A stretch of 50,526 nucleotides of DNA from Thiocapsa imhoffii (GCF_016583985.1 NZ_NRSD01000029.1:1-50526); one strand, 5' to 3'; shown: positions 1 to 9,025, numbered from the stretch's first letter. The notes: generated by a model from the sequence alone, not told the origin. Made by a program: numbers and translations.

Positions 1-426
1 CCCTGAGCCCCCGAGCCCCCTGAGCCTTCGGTGCTCGAGGACCGCGCGCGCCGCTGGGTGCCCACGGGTCGCGCGGTCGACCTGGGAGGCAAGGTGCGCG
101 ACACATCACCCCGGCATTCGCTGATGGCGGCGGCCGTGTCACCGCGGATGGCGGGCCTGAACCCTGGCACGCTGTGCATCGGCTGTGCGAATCATCGAAC
201 AAAAGCAGCCTCTTTCATCTAGTATCAAGGTGTGTGAAGGCCTGCGATGCGGTTATTGCGGTCCGATCATCCCGGTGGACTCGAGAGGGTGCTGGATCAG
301 CGGCGAACGTCCGGTGTCCGGGTCCGACGTCTGCAGTGTGCGCGGGATGGACGCCAGAGTACGGGCCACAGACTGGTGACCGAAGCATCCAATCTAACGA
401 TGAATTCGATAAGGGAGGGCGAAACC
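1..426. other. Non-coding start of window
   Basis: No convincing gene is seen here; the short open frames have no recognisable product. The first 26 bases are CCCC/TGAGCC-type short repeats. Bases 40-48 and 70-78 form a perfect 9-bp inverted repeat with a small TGGG/CCCA hairpin in its loop, which could be the terminator of a gene lying left of the window. A strong ribosome-binding site for the next gene lies at about 413-419. Confidence 0.5.
40..78. terminator. Nested hairpin, possible terminator
   Basis: A 9-bp perfect stem (40-48 with 70-78) encloses TGGG (55-58) and CCCA (61-64). There is no T-run, so factor-independent termination is only a possibility. It could belong to a gene ending left of the window. 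Confidence 0.3.
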
Positions 427-1773
427 ATGCGGCAGAGGACTGAGTCTCGAGACCAGGATGCGCGCGACGCGTTGGTGAGCGGTGCCGATGAGCGATCCAC
501 CAGGGTGCGGGCGAGCCCGGTGTGGCCCACTTCCGCCCCGCCGTTGTGCGCTGAGCGCTGGCGTGCGCCCGGGCGCGCGAGGATCCGTCTCGGCATGCTC
601 TTGGTCGTGGCCGCGTTGGCGTCGAATGCGGTGCAGGGCGCTGAGCCGGTTCCATTCGCGGGGGATTGGGTCACCAGTCAGGGGCAGCCCTTTCAGGTGT
701 CCGACGATGGGCTGATGACGGGTCTGCGGATCCTCGTGGAGACCCCGAGGAATTGCGGGACGAATCCCGGCTTCATCACGGCGGCCTTCCCGGCCATCCG
801 GGTCGATGCCAATGGCGCGTTTCGCGGGGCGCGTGATGAGGTCAGCGATGGCAACGGGACGCGCATCGTCGAACTCAGTGCCGGCCGTTTCCCGCTCGCC
901 GGGGAACGGGTCGACTTACCCTATCGCTGGAATATCGACATTCGCACCGGGTCGACGACCGGGAGTTGTTCCGTCAGCTTGTCCGCGATAACCAGCCTGG
1001 AGGTGGTCAAGCAGACCTCCAGCCTGCGCGCGGCCGTCTTGCCATCAACGCGTGCCGTTGCGGTCGACACGACCGCGAGTGTTTTCGCCACCCTCATCAA
1101 TGGCGCGGCGGTGACCGCGCGCGACTGCGGCGTGGCCCTGCCGCGTGAGTTGCAATCAGCCTTCGAGTTCACGTATCAGACCACGGACCCCGCGAACCGG
1201 TTGACGGGACGGGCGAATGATCCCGTCGACATCGCCGCCGGGGCGAGCCAGGGGTTCGTGGTCGCGATTCGTCCGAAGGCAAGTCTGAATAATTTCACGG
1301 TTCCATTGATCTTTCGCTGTGCCGGTGAGGTTCCCGCGCCGAGCCAAGTTGGCCTGAATACCCTTTCGCTCACTGCCGCGCGGACCCCACCACCCGATGT
1401 CGTGCCGATTGCGGTGACTCCGAGCGCCGATGGTGTCCTGCGATTACCCCATCTCACGGGGGTGAATGTGATTGCGGCCTCGGCAATCAATATCGGAGCT
1501 GCCGGCGTGATCGGGGTCAGCGCCGACGATGCGGGTCAGGGCCTGCCCCTGAGGCTTCAGGTCTGTGAGATCGATGTGACCGGGCAGGTGCTCAACTGCG
1601 GCCCACGTCTCGCGCGCCGGATGAACCCGCGAGAGATCGCCTATTTTTCGGTGGTGGTATCGGGGCAAGGCGAGTCCATCGCGTTCGATCCGGTGTCGCA
1701 TCGCATCTTCCTGCGTTTTGCGTCGGATGATGTGACCGTGGGTGCGACCAGCGTCGCGGTGACGACCCACTGA
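427..1773 (+). CDS. Secreted or envelope protein of unknown function
   Basis: A 448-residue protein I do not recognise. The ATG at 427 is chosen because GGGAGGG lies seven bases upstream; the frame is open further upstream but lacks a comparable site. The first ~55 residues are polar and Arg-rich, followed by a hydrophobic stretch beginning MLLVVAALASNAVQGA (from Met57), which looks like a signal sequence with an Ala-x-Ala-type end. Initiation at Met57 (base 595) would give a more ordinary signal peptide. The rest is Ser/Thr/Val-rich, beta-rich in character, with few cysteines and no enzyme motif. It is followed by a hairpin and then the mre block, with no sign of co-transcription. Coding reality is likely; function is open. 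Confidence 0.65.
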   Translation: MRQRTESRDQDARDALVSGADERSTRVRASPVWPTSAPPLCAERWRAPGRARIRLGMLLVVAALASNAVQGAEPVPFAGDWVTSQGQPFQVSDDGLMTGLRILVETPRNCGTNPGFITAAFPAIRVDANGAFRGARDEVSDGNGTRIVELSAGRFPLAGERVDLPYRWNIDIRTGSTTGSCSVSLSAITSLEVVKQTSSLRAAVLPSTRAVAVDTTASVFATLINGAAVTARDCGVALPRELQSAFEFTYQTTDPANRLTGRANDPVDIAAGASQGFVVAIRPKASLNNFTVPLIFRCAGEVPAPSQVGLNTLSLTAARTPPPDVVPIAVTPSADGVLRLPHLTGVNVIAASAINIGAAGVIGVSADDAGQGLPLRLQVCEIDVTGQVLNCGPRLARRMNPREIAYFSVVVSGQGESIAFDPVSHRIFLRFASDDVTVGATSVAVTTH

Positions 1774-1881
1774 GTCCGCGCGATCCGCGACGTCATGGAG
1801 TCTGCTCGGGGCTGGGCTCAGGACCGAGCTCAGAGCCGCCACGGGTCACTGCTCCATGCTCCGCTACCGGATCCGCCATCG

Positions 1882-1904
1882 CGCACGGCATTCATCGCCG
1901 TGCG
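1882..1904 (+). terminator. Hairpin downstream of the exported protein gene
   Basis: CGCACGGC (1882-1889) pairs perfectly with GCCGTGCG (1897-1904) across a 7-base loop, and the right arm is followed by TGTTTCC. This is a plausible weak intrinsic terminator for the preceding gene. Confidence 0.45.
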
Positions 1905-2025
1905 TGTTTCCGAGGGCCTGCGCCATGAGGAAGACCACGCGAGATCGGATCGGCCCCGTCCCACCGCGGCCAAGTCTAGGCACGGGATCGGCCCGCTGAG
2001 CGCCGGTCCTGCCCGATGCCACACC

Positions 2026-2054
2026 TTGCCGATCCCCGCGCGCGTTGTTAGATT
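2026..2054 (+). promoter_or_regulatory. Candidate mreB promoter
   Basis: TTGCCG (2026-2031) and TAGATT (2049-2054) are separated by 17 bp; each matches the sigma-70 consensus at four of six positions. It lies about 100 bp before mreB, in the only AT-richer patch of the gap. Confidence 0.4.
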
Positions 2055-2153
2055 AACTCGCCGTTTTTGGTGACGGCTCCCCACCGGCTCCGTATCCTAC
2101 ACGCCCGAGGGGCATGATCCCCCCAACGTCTCGCGCAAGATAGGAACCTGAAC

Positions 2154-3197
2154 GTGTTCAGAAGTCTTCGAGGAATCTTCTCGAACGATCTGTCGATCGA
2201 TCTGGGAACAGCAAATACCCTGATTTACCTGCGCGATCAGGGGATCGTGCTCAATGAACCCTCGGTCGTCGCCATTCGCCACGAACGCAAGGGTGGTGGG
2301 AAAACGGTGGTGGCAGTCGGCGAGGAGGCCAAGCTCATGCTCGGCCGCACACCGCAGAGCATCACGGCGATCCGCCCGCTCAAGGACGGTGTCATCGCCG
2401 ATTTCACGATCACGGAGAAGATGCTCCAATACTTCATTAACAAGGTTCACTCGGCGCGTCTGATTCGGCCGAGCCCGCGCGTCCTGATCTGTGTTCCCTG
2501 CGGTTCGACTCAGGTGGAACGGCGCGCCATCAAGGAGTCGGCCGCGGGGGCGGGGGCACGCGAGGTCTTTTTGATCGAGGAACCCATGTCGGCGGCGATC
2601 GGCGCGGGTTTATCCGTTCACGAACCACGTGGGTGCATGGTCATCGATATCGGCGGCGGGACCTCGGAAGTTGCGATCATCTCATTGAACGGAATCGTCT
2701 ACTCGGCGTCGATCCGGGTGGGCGGCGATACCTTCGACGATGCCATCATCAGCTATGTCCGGCGCAATTACGGGACCCTGATTGGCGAGGCGACCGCCGA
2801 GCGGATCAAGCACGGCATTGGGTCCGCCTTCCCGGGGGCCGAGGTCCTGACCATCGACGTGCGGGGTCGCAACCTGGCCGAGGGCGTGCCGAGAAGCTTC
2901 ACCCTCAATAGCAATGAGATCCTCGAGGCGCTCCAGGAGCCGTTGGCGGCAATCGTTGGGGCCGTGAAGATGGCACTCGAGCAAACGCCTCCCGAGCTGG
3001 GCGCCGATGTGGCCGAGCGCGGAATCGTGTTGACTGGTGGAGGATCGCTGCTGCGGGATTTCGACCGACTGATCGAGGAAGAGATCGGCTTGCCCGTGAT
3101 CGTTGCGGAGGATCCGCTCACCTGCGTCGCGCGCGGGGGCGGTAAGGCGCTGGAGATGATCGACTCGCGTGGGGCGGATCTCTTCACAACCGAGTGA
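2154..3197 (+). CDS. mreB: Rod-shape actin homologue MreB
   Basis: A 347-residue bacterial actin that forms membrane-bound filaments guiding lateral wall synthesis by the elongasome. The N-terminus carries the phosphate-1 loop (SIDLGTANTLIYL), followed by the conserved EPSVVAI; the phosphate-2 motif is DIGGGTSEVAII and the adenosine motif is LTGGGSLL. The N-terminal MFRSLRGIFSNDL is the expected amphipathic membrane-binding segment. Length matches the family. The start is GTG, preceded by TAGGAAC. It is the first gene of mreBCD-mrdAB. The identification is certain. Confidence 0.98.
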   Translation: MFRSLRGIFSNDLSIDLGTANTLIYLRDQGIVLNEPSVVAIRHERKGGGKTVVAVGEEAKLMLGRTPQSITAIRPLKDGVIADFTITEKMLQYFINKVHSARLIRPSPRVLICVPCGSTQVERRAIKESAAGAGAREVFLIEEPMSAAIGAGLSVHEPRGCMVIDIGGGTSEVAIISLNGIVYSASIRVGGDTFDDAIISYVRRNYGTLIGEATAERIKHGIGSAFPGAEVLTIDVRGRNLAEGVPRSFTLNSNEILEALQEPLAAIVGAVKMALEQTPPELGADVAERGIVLTGGGSLLRDFDRLIEEEIGLPVIVAEDPLTCVARGGGKALEMIDSRGADLFTTE

Positions 3198-3244
3198 GCG
3201 GTTGCCCCCGAGTCCCCCGCCGGCAATGGGCGGCTCGACCTGTC

Positions 3245-3249
3245 GAGGA
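3245..3249 (+). promoter_or_regulatory. Shine-Dalgarno that points to an ATT start for mreC
   Basis: GAGGA lies eight bases before ATT at 3258. An in-frame TGA at 3252-3254 rules out any start further upstream. The only other candidate, GTG at 3300, has no such site and would remove the conserved cytoplasmic N-terminus. Confidence 0.6.
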
Positions 3250-3257
3250 CTTGACCG

Positions 3258-4139
3258 ATTAAACCGCTGTTCATACGCGGACCTTCGCCGACACTTCGGG
3301 TGACCCTCGCGGTCATGTTCGCGCTGGGCCTGATCATCGCGGATCACCGCTACGAACGACTCGAGCGGGTGCGGGTGGTGCTGTCCGTCCTCACCGATCC
3401 GCTCCATTTTGCCGTCGATGCCCCGACGCGTGCTATTCGTGCGACCCAGGAGCGATTGGTGCGCGAGTCACAGTTACGCGCTCTCAATCAGGCGCTGAGG
3501 CGCGAGAACTTGCTCTTGAAAGGACGTCTCCAGCAGTTCGAGGCGTTGGAGGCGGAGAACATGCGTCTGCGCGACCTTCTGGGATCCTCGTTCAATGTCG
3601 GTGAACGGGTCCTGATTGCTGAGATCTTGGCGGTCGACCTGACGCCGGCGCGCCAGCAGGTGATGTTGAACAAGGGTGCGAACGCGGGCGTGTTCATCGG
3701 TCAACCGGTCCTCGACGCCAATGCGGTGATGGGGCAGGTCGTGCGGGTGAATCCCTCATCCTCGGTGGTGCTCTTGATCACCGACTCGGAACATGCCTTA
3801 CCGGTCGAGGTTAACCGCAATGGCCTGCGCAGCATTGCGGCTGGGACCGGTGTCGGACACGACCTCGAACTGCTCTACATCCCTAAGAACGCCGACATTC
3901 GTGAAGGCGATCTCCTGGTCACCTCGGGCATGGGAGAGCGTTTCCCGCCCGGGTATCCGGTCGCCCGAGTGACCGTGGTGCGGCAGGATCCCGACAACCC
4001 CTTCACGACGGTCCTCGCGGAGCCGACAGCGCGACTCGATCGCAGTCGCGAGGTGCTGCTGGTGTGGACCCTTGATCCGCGGATGTATCCGAATGCCCTC
4101 ACGGATGCCGAGCGGATACGCGCTCGGGTGGCACCGTGA
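3258..4139 (+). CDS. mreC: Rod-shape protein MreC, probable ATT start
   Basis: MreC is a periplasmic scaffold, anchored by one membrane helix, that links MreB and MreD to the transpeptidase PBP2. The product is about 293 residues: a short cytoplasmic segment, a transmembrane helix (TLAVMFALGLIIA), a Glu/Leu/Arg-rich coiled coil (residues ~45-95) and the beta domain (GANAGVFIGQPVL, VMGQVVRV, SGMGERFPPGYPVA). The frame can begin at ATT 3258, reading KPLFIRGPSPTLRV after the first residue, as expected of gammaproteobacterial MreC, or at GTG 3300, which would begin inside the membrane helix. The GAGGA at ideal distance and the family N-terminus favour ATT. It overlaps mreD by four bases. Confidence 0.93.
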   Translation: MKPLFIRGPSPTLRVTLAVMFALGLIIADHRYERLERVRVVLSVLTDPLHFAVDAPTRAIRATQERLVRESQLRALNQALRRENLLLKGRLQQFEALEAENMRLRDLLGSSFNVGERVLIAEILAVDLTPARQQVMLNKGANAGVFIGQPVLDANAVMGQVVRVNPSSSVVLLITDSEHALPVEVNRNGLRSIAAGTGVGHDLELLYIPKNADIREGDLLVTSGMGERFPPGYPVARVTVVRQDPDNPFTTVLAEPTARLDRSREVLLVWTLDPRMYPNALTDAERIRARVAP

Positions 4140-4624
4140 GCGATGCGACCACACAGGGCGGTTGGTTGGTGCTGCTGACCTTAGGGGTCGCGCTCGCATT
4201 GATGGTCTTGCCGATGCCATTCGGCCTGGAGATGCTCAGACCGCAGTGGGTCGCACTCTTGACGCTCTATTGGTGTCTGACGGTCCCGGATCGGTTCGGC
4301 GTCTTCTCGGCCTTCGCACTGGGGCTGGCGCTCGACCTGATTTTGGGTTCCTTGCTTGGGCAGCATGCCTTGAGCTTGTCACTGCTGGCCTATGCCGCGG
4401 TCATGTTGCAGCAGCGTGTACGTGTCTTTCCGATCTGGCAGCAGGCGGTCTTCGTCTGGTTGTTGCTGGTCGCTGAGCGACTGATCAATCTCTGGGTACT
4501 GGCCGCGACCGCCACTCCCTTGCCCGCTTGGGATGATTGGATGTCAACCCTGATCGGTTTTCTGCTGTGGCCCTGGTTGTTCTTCGTCATGAGTGATCTG
4601 GCGCGCCGAGCGGGTCTGGTTTGA
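4136..4624 (+). CDS. mreD: Rod-shape protein MreD
   Basis: A 162-residue inner-membrane protein with about five hydrophobic helices, of the length expected for MreD. The segment around LRPQWVALLTLYW and the later FALGLALDLILGSLLGQHAL are typical of the family. MreD works with MreC to control PBP2 and RodA. Its GTG start sits in the GTGA overlap with the end of mreC, indicating translational coupling. mrdA begins 13 bases after its stop. Confidence 0.95.
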   Translation: MSDATTQGGWLVLLTLGVALALMVLPMPFGLEMLRPQWVALLTLYWCLTVPDRFGVFSAFALGLALDLILGSLLGQHALSLSLLAYAAVMLQQRVRVFPIWQQAVFVWLLLVAERLINLWVLAATATPLPAWDDWMSTLIGFLLWPWLFFVMSDLARRAGLV

Positions 4625-4637
4625 GGCGGAGAAACTG

Positions 4638-6500
4638 ATGGAATCACGGCTCGAAGATCGCAAACGCGAGGTCCGGTTGGTGGCCACTCGTGCGCTGATC
4701 GCGGCGCTGCTGGTGATCAGCGCGCTCGCGGCAGTGATTGTCCGTCTCGTGCATCTCCAGATCGATCAACATGAGCACTTCTCGGTTCTGTCTCAAGACA
4801 ATCGGGTCAAGGTCCAGCCGTTGCCACCGGCGCGGGGATTGATCTATGACGCAGCCGGCGTTTTGCTGGCCGATAATCACCCCTCCTTCTCGCTCGAGAT
4901 CACGATCGAGAAGGTCGCTGATTTGGAGGAGACGCTGGCGGATCTCGCGCGGCTGATCCGCATCGAACCTCAGGATCTTGCCCGCTTCGAGCGTCAAAAG
5001 CGCCGGCGGATGCGCTTTCAGCCCGTCCCCATCCGGCTCAACCTGACCGAGTCCGAGCTGGCACGCTTCGCGGTCGATGCACACCGGTTCGTCGGCGTCG
5101 AGGTCAGAGCCGAATTGATCCGGACCTACCCACGGGGTGAGCAGACCGCGCATGTGCTCGGCTATGTCGGGCGCATCAACGAACAAGAGCTGGCCCGCAT
5201 CGATCGCGGCAACTACGCCGGCACCCAATTCATCGGCAAGAGCGGGGTGGAGAAGGCACACGAGGCCTTGCTGCATGGGCAGGTCGGCTATCAGCAGGTG
5301 GAGGTCAACGCCCGCGGACGGGTGATCCGGACCCTGGAAAGCCGCCCCCCCGTGTCGGGCCAGGATCTGTATCTCTACTTGGACATCGCCCTGCAGCAGG
5401 CGGCGCAGGAGGCACTGGGAGACGAACGCGGCGCGGTGGTGGCGATCGATCCGCGCAACGGCGGGGTGTTGGCCTTGGTGAGCAATCCCAGCTTCGATCC
5501 CAATCTGTTCGTGGAGGGTATCAGCCAAGCGAACTATCAGGCCCTCTTGTCCTCGCCCGACAAGCCGCTCTACAACCGCGCCGTGCGCGGTCAATATCCA
5601 CCCGGCTCGACCATCAAACCCTTCGTGGGCCTAGCCGGTCTGGCCTCTGGAATCACGACCGAGCGTCGGACCACCTTTTGTCCGGGGCACTTCAGCCTGC
5701 CCGGGCATTCCCATCGCTTTCGCTGTTGGAAACGCGGCGGGCATGGGGCACAAAATCTCGAGCAGGGGATCGTGCAGTCCTGCGATGTCTATTTCTACGA
5801 TCTGGCCAATCGGATGGGCATCGATCGGCTGTCCGCGTTCTTGTCCGACTTTGGCTTCGGTCAGGTGACGGGAATCGACGTTGCCGGTGAACTCGGCGGG
5901 CTCATGCCAACGCGGGAATGGAAACGACGGACCCGCAACCAGCCCTGGTATCCAGGTGAGACACTGATCGTGGGGATCGGGCAGGGCTCCTACCTGGCCA
6001 CGCCGTTGCAGCTTGCCGTGGCGACCGCGGCGGTCGCGAATCACGGACAAGTGATTCAACCGCGGGTCGTGCGGGCCGCGCAGGCGCCGGGCGATGCCCT
6101 GGCGCGGGCGCAACCCCTGGTCTCGCATCGGATCGCCTTGGGCGAGGAGTGGCAATGGCAGCGGATCGTCGATGCCATGGCCAAGGTGGTAGAGGGGGGA
6201 ACGGCGCGACGGATTCGTACCCCAGAGTATCGCATCGCGGGGAAGACGGGGACATCCCAGGTCTTCTCGCTCGGGCAGAATCAGACCTACAACGCGGCGC
6301 GGCTGCCGAAACATCTGCACGACCATGCCTTATTCGTCGCCTTCGCGCCCGTCGACGATCCGCGGATCGCCATCGCGGTGATCATCGAGCATGGTGGCGG
6401 TGGCGGCGCGGCCGCGGCGCCCGTGGCGCGGCGTATCATGGATGCCTACCTGCTCGGTTCGACCCTGGCGAAGGAAGACGAGGAGGGGGCAGGTGGCTAG
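4638..6500 (+). CDS. mrdA: Peptidoglycan transpeptidase PBP2
   Basis: A class B penicillin-binding protein of 620 residues that cross-links lateral-wall peptidoglycan with RodA. The N-terminus has a cytoplasmic tail, a membrane helix (ALIAALLVISALAAVIV) and the dimerisation region. The transpeptidase motifs are all present: STIK (catalytic Ser about 324, Lys about 327), SCD in QSCDVYFYDLAN, and KTGT in IAGKTGTSQ. The ATG at 4638 is chosen because GAGGCGGAG lies just upstream and the earlier in-frame ATG at 4593 lies inside mreD. The 3' end overlaps the start of mrdB. Confidence 0.97.
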   Translation: MESRLEDRKREVRLVATRALIAALLVISALAAVIVRLVHLQIDQHEHFSVLSQDNRVKVQPLPPARGLIYDAAGVLLADNHPSFSLEITIEKVADLEETLADLARLIRIEPQDLARFERQKRRRMRFQPVPIRLNLTESELARFAVDAHRFVGVEVRAELIRTYPRGEQTAHVLGYVGRINEQELARIDRGNYAGTQFIGKSGVEKAHEALLHGQVGYQQVEVNARGRVIRTLESRPPVSGQDLYLYLDIALQQAAQEALGDERGAVVAIDPRNGGVLALVSNPSFDPNLFVEGISQANYQALLSSPDKPLYNRAVRGQYPPGSTIKPFVGLAGLASGITTERRTTFCPGHFSLPGHSHRFRCWKRGGHGAQNLEQGIVQSCDVYFYDLANRMGIDRLSAFLSDFGFGQVTGIDVAGELGGLMPTREWKRRTRNQPWYPGETLIVGIGQGSYLATPLQLAVATAAVANHGQVIQPRVVRAAQAPGDALARAQPLVSHRIALGEEWQWQRIVDAMAKVVEGGTARRIRTPEYRIAGKTGTSQVFSLGQNQTYNAARLPKHLHDHALFVAFAPVDDPRIAIAVIIEHGGGGGAAAAPVARRIMDAYLLGSTLAKEDEEGAGG

Positions 6501-7626
6501 AACGAATCATCGCGCCCTGTCCGAGTTGGCGCGCGATCACGGCGATCGTGGACCCTGGTATCGCCTCCATCTTGATGCACCGCTGTTGCTGGCCTTGCTG
6601 CTGCTCTGTGCCTTCGGCCTGGTCGTGCTCTACGGGGCGAGTGACCAGGACCTGGCGACGGTCGAACGGCAGTTGATCCGACTCGGCATTGCGAGCCTCT
6701 TCATGATCGCGCTCGCGCAGGTGCCGCCAGCACGTTTGCGCGTTTGGTCACCCGTTCTCTATGGGGTGGGTGTGCTGATGTTGATCGCGGTCCTGCTGGT
6801 CGGCGATGTCGGCAAGGGCGCGCAACGTTGGCTGGATTTGCGCGTCATTCGGTTTCAGCCCTCGGAACTCCTGAAACTCGCGGTTCCCATGATGCTGGCC
6901 TGGATGTTGAGCGCGCGTCGCCTGCCGCCAACTTTGCCCTGGGTTGTTCTCGCGACGGTTCTGACTCTGATTCCAGTGATCTTGATCGCCAAGCAACCCG
7001 ACTTGGGGACCTCCATCCTGGTGGCCAGCGCGGGGGTGATGGTGCTCTTCGTTGCCGGATTGAGTTGGTGGATGATCCTTGCCCTGGCGGTTGCCGCCCT
7101 CGCCGTCGCGCCCTTGGTGTGGTTCGGTTTGCACGATTATCAGCGCGATCGCGTGCTGACCTTCCTCAATCCGGAGATGGATCCGCTCGGCGCCGGCTAT
7201 CACATCATCCAATCCAAGATCGCGATCGGCTCGGGTGGCATCGACGGCAAGGGCTGGCTCAATGGGACCCAGTCCCATCTGGAATTTCTTCCGGAGCGCA
7301 GCACCGATTTCATCTTTGCGGTGATTGGGGAGGAGTTCGGATTCACCGGCATCCTCGTGCTGCTGGCCATCTATTTGTTCATCATTCTGCGCGGGCTGCT
7401 GATCGCGGCGCGGGCCGAGGATCGTTTCGGCCGCTTGCTGGCCGGCAGCCTCACCCTCGTGTTCTTCGTCTATGTCTTCGTGAATACTGGAATGGTCACC
7501 GGATTGCTGCCGGTCGTGGGTGTGCCACTCCCGTTGATCAGCTATGGTGGGACCTCGATGGTGACCTTGATGGCGGGTTTCGGCATCATCATGGCCGTTC
7601 AGACCCACCGCATCCGCCCCCTGTGA
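6493..7626 (+). CDS. mrdB: Peptidoglycan glycosyltransferase RodA
   Basis: A SEDS-family polymerase that builds glycan strands from lipid II, partner of PBP2. The 377-residue protein has about ten membrane helices. Family signatures include KGAQRWLDL, QPSELLKLA, KQPDLGTS, PEMDPLGAGYHIIQSKIAIGSGG (split here as PEMDPLGAGYH and QSKIAIGSGG), GWLNGTQ, FLPERSTDFIFAVIGEEFG and LPLISYGGTS. GTG 6493 is preferred: it follows GGAGGGGG and overlaps the mrdA stop by eight bases. An ATG at 6391 lies deep inside mrdA and is rejected. Confidence 0.96.
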   Translation: MARTNHRALSELARDHGDRGPWYRLHLDAPLLLALLLLCAFGLVVLYGASDQDLATVERQLIRLGIASLFMIALAQVPPARLRVWSPVLYGVGVLMLIAVLLVGDVGKGAQRWLDLRVIRFQPSELLKLAVPMMLAWMLSARRLPPTLPWVVLATVLTLIPVILIAKQPDLGTSILVASAGVMVLFVAGLSWWMILALAVAALAVAPLVWFGLHDYQRDRVLTFLNPEMDPLGAGYHIIQSKIAIGSGGIDGKGWLNGTQSHLEFLPERSTDFIFAVIGEEFGFTGILVLLAIYLFIILRGLLIAARAEDRFGRLLAGSLTLVFFVYVFVNTGMVTGLLPVVGVPLPLISYGGTSMVTLMAGFGIIMAVQTHRIRPL

Positions 7627-7760
7627 ACTCAGTCCATGTGATGGTGTCCCGTTGGTGTCATCATCGGGGGTCGCATCAGGGGGCGCGTGCCGACACCCGC
7701 ATGGGGCCCACTGAAGGCACCGGACCACGGCGGATCGGCCGCGGGCATGCCCAGCGTTTC

Positions 7761-7784
7761 GACCCCGACCCCGACCCCGACCCC
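7761..7784 (+). repeat. Four tandem copies of GACCCC
   Basis: GACCCC is repeated four times without interruption in the 235-bp gap between mrdB and mltB, with GGCGTC following. I see no gene or promoter here that uses it. The number of copies could vary between strains. Confidence 0.8.
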
Positions 7785-7861
7785 GGCGTCGCCGTGCGCC
7801 GAACTCATCAACCGCGCCGCCCCGGGTCCGGCTCCAACCGGCGGTGGCACCGGAGGCCCGA

Positions 7862-9025
7862 ATGCCCAGAGTGCAGAGTCCCCCAATGGTCTTCCCGCTG
7901 GTGTCCCTGATGGCGCGCGGTCGCGCCACCACCTCCAGACTGCGTTCTCATGCCTGCAGGCTCCGGGATGCGCGCCGGCCTCATCCGGTGCGACTGGCCG
8001 CGCCGTCGACCTGGCGTCAGCGCGTCACCCCGCGACTGGTGCTCTGCGCGTTCCTCGCCTTCGCCTCGGGGCTCGCCGCGGCCCCGGCCATCGCGCCCGC
8101 CGACGTGGATGCGTTCGTGCGCGAGATGACGGAGCGGCATGGATTCGATGCCGACGCACTCAGGACCCTGCTGGCGCAAGCCGAATACCGTCAGGGCATC
8201 ATCGATGCCATGAATCGGCCCTATGAGGGGCTACCATGGTATCGGTATCAGTCGTTGTTCGTGACGCCGGAGCGGATCGAAGGGGGTAGCGAGTATTGGC
8301 GCGAGAACCAGGACACCTTGGCGCGCGCGCACGCCCTCCATGGGGTCGATCCGTCTATCATCGTTGCCATCATCGGGGTGGAGACCAACTATGGTCGCAA
8401 TCTCGGTCAGCATGCCGTGATCGATGCCCTCACGACCCTTGGCTTCGCCTATCCGCGACGCGCGCGTTTCTTTCGCGGCGAACTGGAGTCATTCCTGCTG
8501 TTGGCGCGCGAAGAGGGGATGGACCCGCTCGAGCCGGTGGGCTCCTATGCCGGCGCCATGGGCAAGCCACAGTTCATTCCATCCAGCTATCGTGCCTATG
8601 CCATCGACTTTGACGGGGATGGGCGCCGCGATCTGTGGAACAGTGACGCCGATGCCATCGGCAGTGTCGCGAACTATCTGGCTCGTCACGGTTGGCAGCC
8701 AGGCGCTGCGATCGCCTTCCCCGTCGACCTGAGCGCCGCGCCGCCACCTGATTTGGCCATCGCTGAAAAGGCGCCCCTGGAACCCAATACCACGCTCGCC
8801 GCCCTGACGGCGGCGGGTCTGGTGGCGCGCGAGGCCGCCGCGGCGCAACTGGATCCGACGACGGCCGCCATCCTGATTCGACTCGAGGAGCCGGATGCCG
8901 CCTACTGGATCGGTCTGCGCAACTTCTATGTGATCACGCGCTACAACCACAGCACCCTCTATGCCATGGCGGTCTATCAGTTGAGCCAAGCGATCCGGGC
9001 GCGGGTTGATGGCTCCGCGTGGTGA
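7862..9025 (+). CDS. mltB: Lytic murein transglycosylase B family
   Basis: Cleaves peptidoglycan between MurNAc and GlcNAc, forming 1,6-anhydro ends. The catalytic Glu lies in IIGVETNYGR, and the family signatures QSLFVTPERI, GSYAGAMGKPQFIPSSYRAYA, DFDGDGRRDLW and SVANYLARHGWQPG are all present. ATG 7862 has GGAGG five bases upstream but gives ~60 residues before the hydrophobic signal sequence (LVLCAFLAFASGLAAAPA). GTG 7988 would give 345 residues, a usual signal peptide and usual family length, but has no Shine-Dalgarno. No clear lipobox is seen, unlike E. coli MltB. The neighbour rlpA is missing. Family is certain; the start is not. Confidence 0.92.
   Translation: MPRVQSPPMVFPLVSLMARGRATTSRLRSHACRLRDARRPHPVRLAAPSTWRQRVTPRLVLCAFLAFASGLAAAPAIAPADVDAFVREMTERHGFDADALRTLLAQAEYRQGIIDAMNRPYEGLPWYRYQSLFVTPERIEGGSEYWRENQDTLARAHALHGVDPSIIVAIIGVETNYGRNLGQHAVIDALTTLGFAYPRRARFFRGELESFLLLAREEGMDPLEPVGSYAGAMGKPQFIPSSYRAYAIDFDGDGRRDLWNSDADAIGSVANYLARHGWQPGAAIAFPVDLSAAPPPDLAIAEKAPLEPNTTLAALTAAGLVAREAAAAQLDPTTAAILIRLEEPDAAYWIGLRNFYVITRYNHSTLYAMAVYQLSQAIRARVDGSAW

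Larger units (their letters stand above)
1774..2153. other. Intergenic region upstream of mreB
   Basis: A 380-bp gap with no supported gene. It holds a terminator-like hairpin at 1882-1904 and a candidate sigma-70 promoter at 2026-2054. A GGA-containing ribosome-binding site lies just before the GTG start of mreB. Confidence 0.6.

Noticed and set aside
163..185. TGGCAC followed by TGC, resembling a sigma-54 promoter
   Set aside because: The GC of the -12 element is two bases too close to the GG of the -24 element; sigma-54 spacing is strict.
4644..5594. 316-codon open frame on the minus strand
   Set aside because: Antisense to the N-terminal half of mrdA; no motifs or ribosome-binding site.
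6748..7932. 394-codon open frame on the minus strand
   Set aside because: Antisense to mrdB; no recognisable protein, rich in Gln, His and Asp as expected of a shadow frame.
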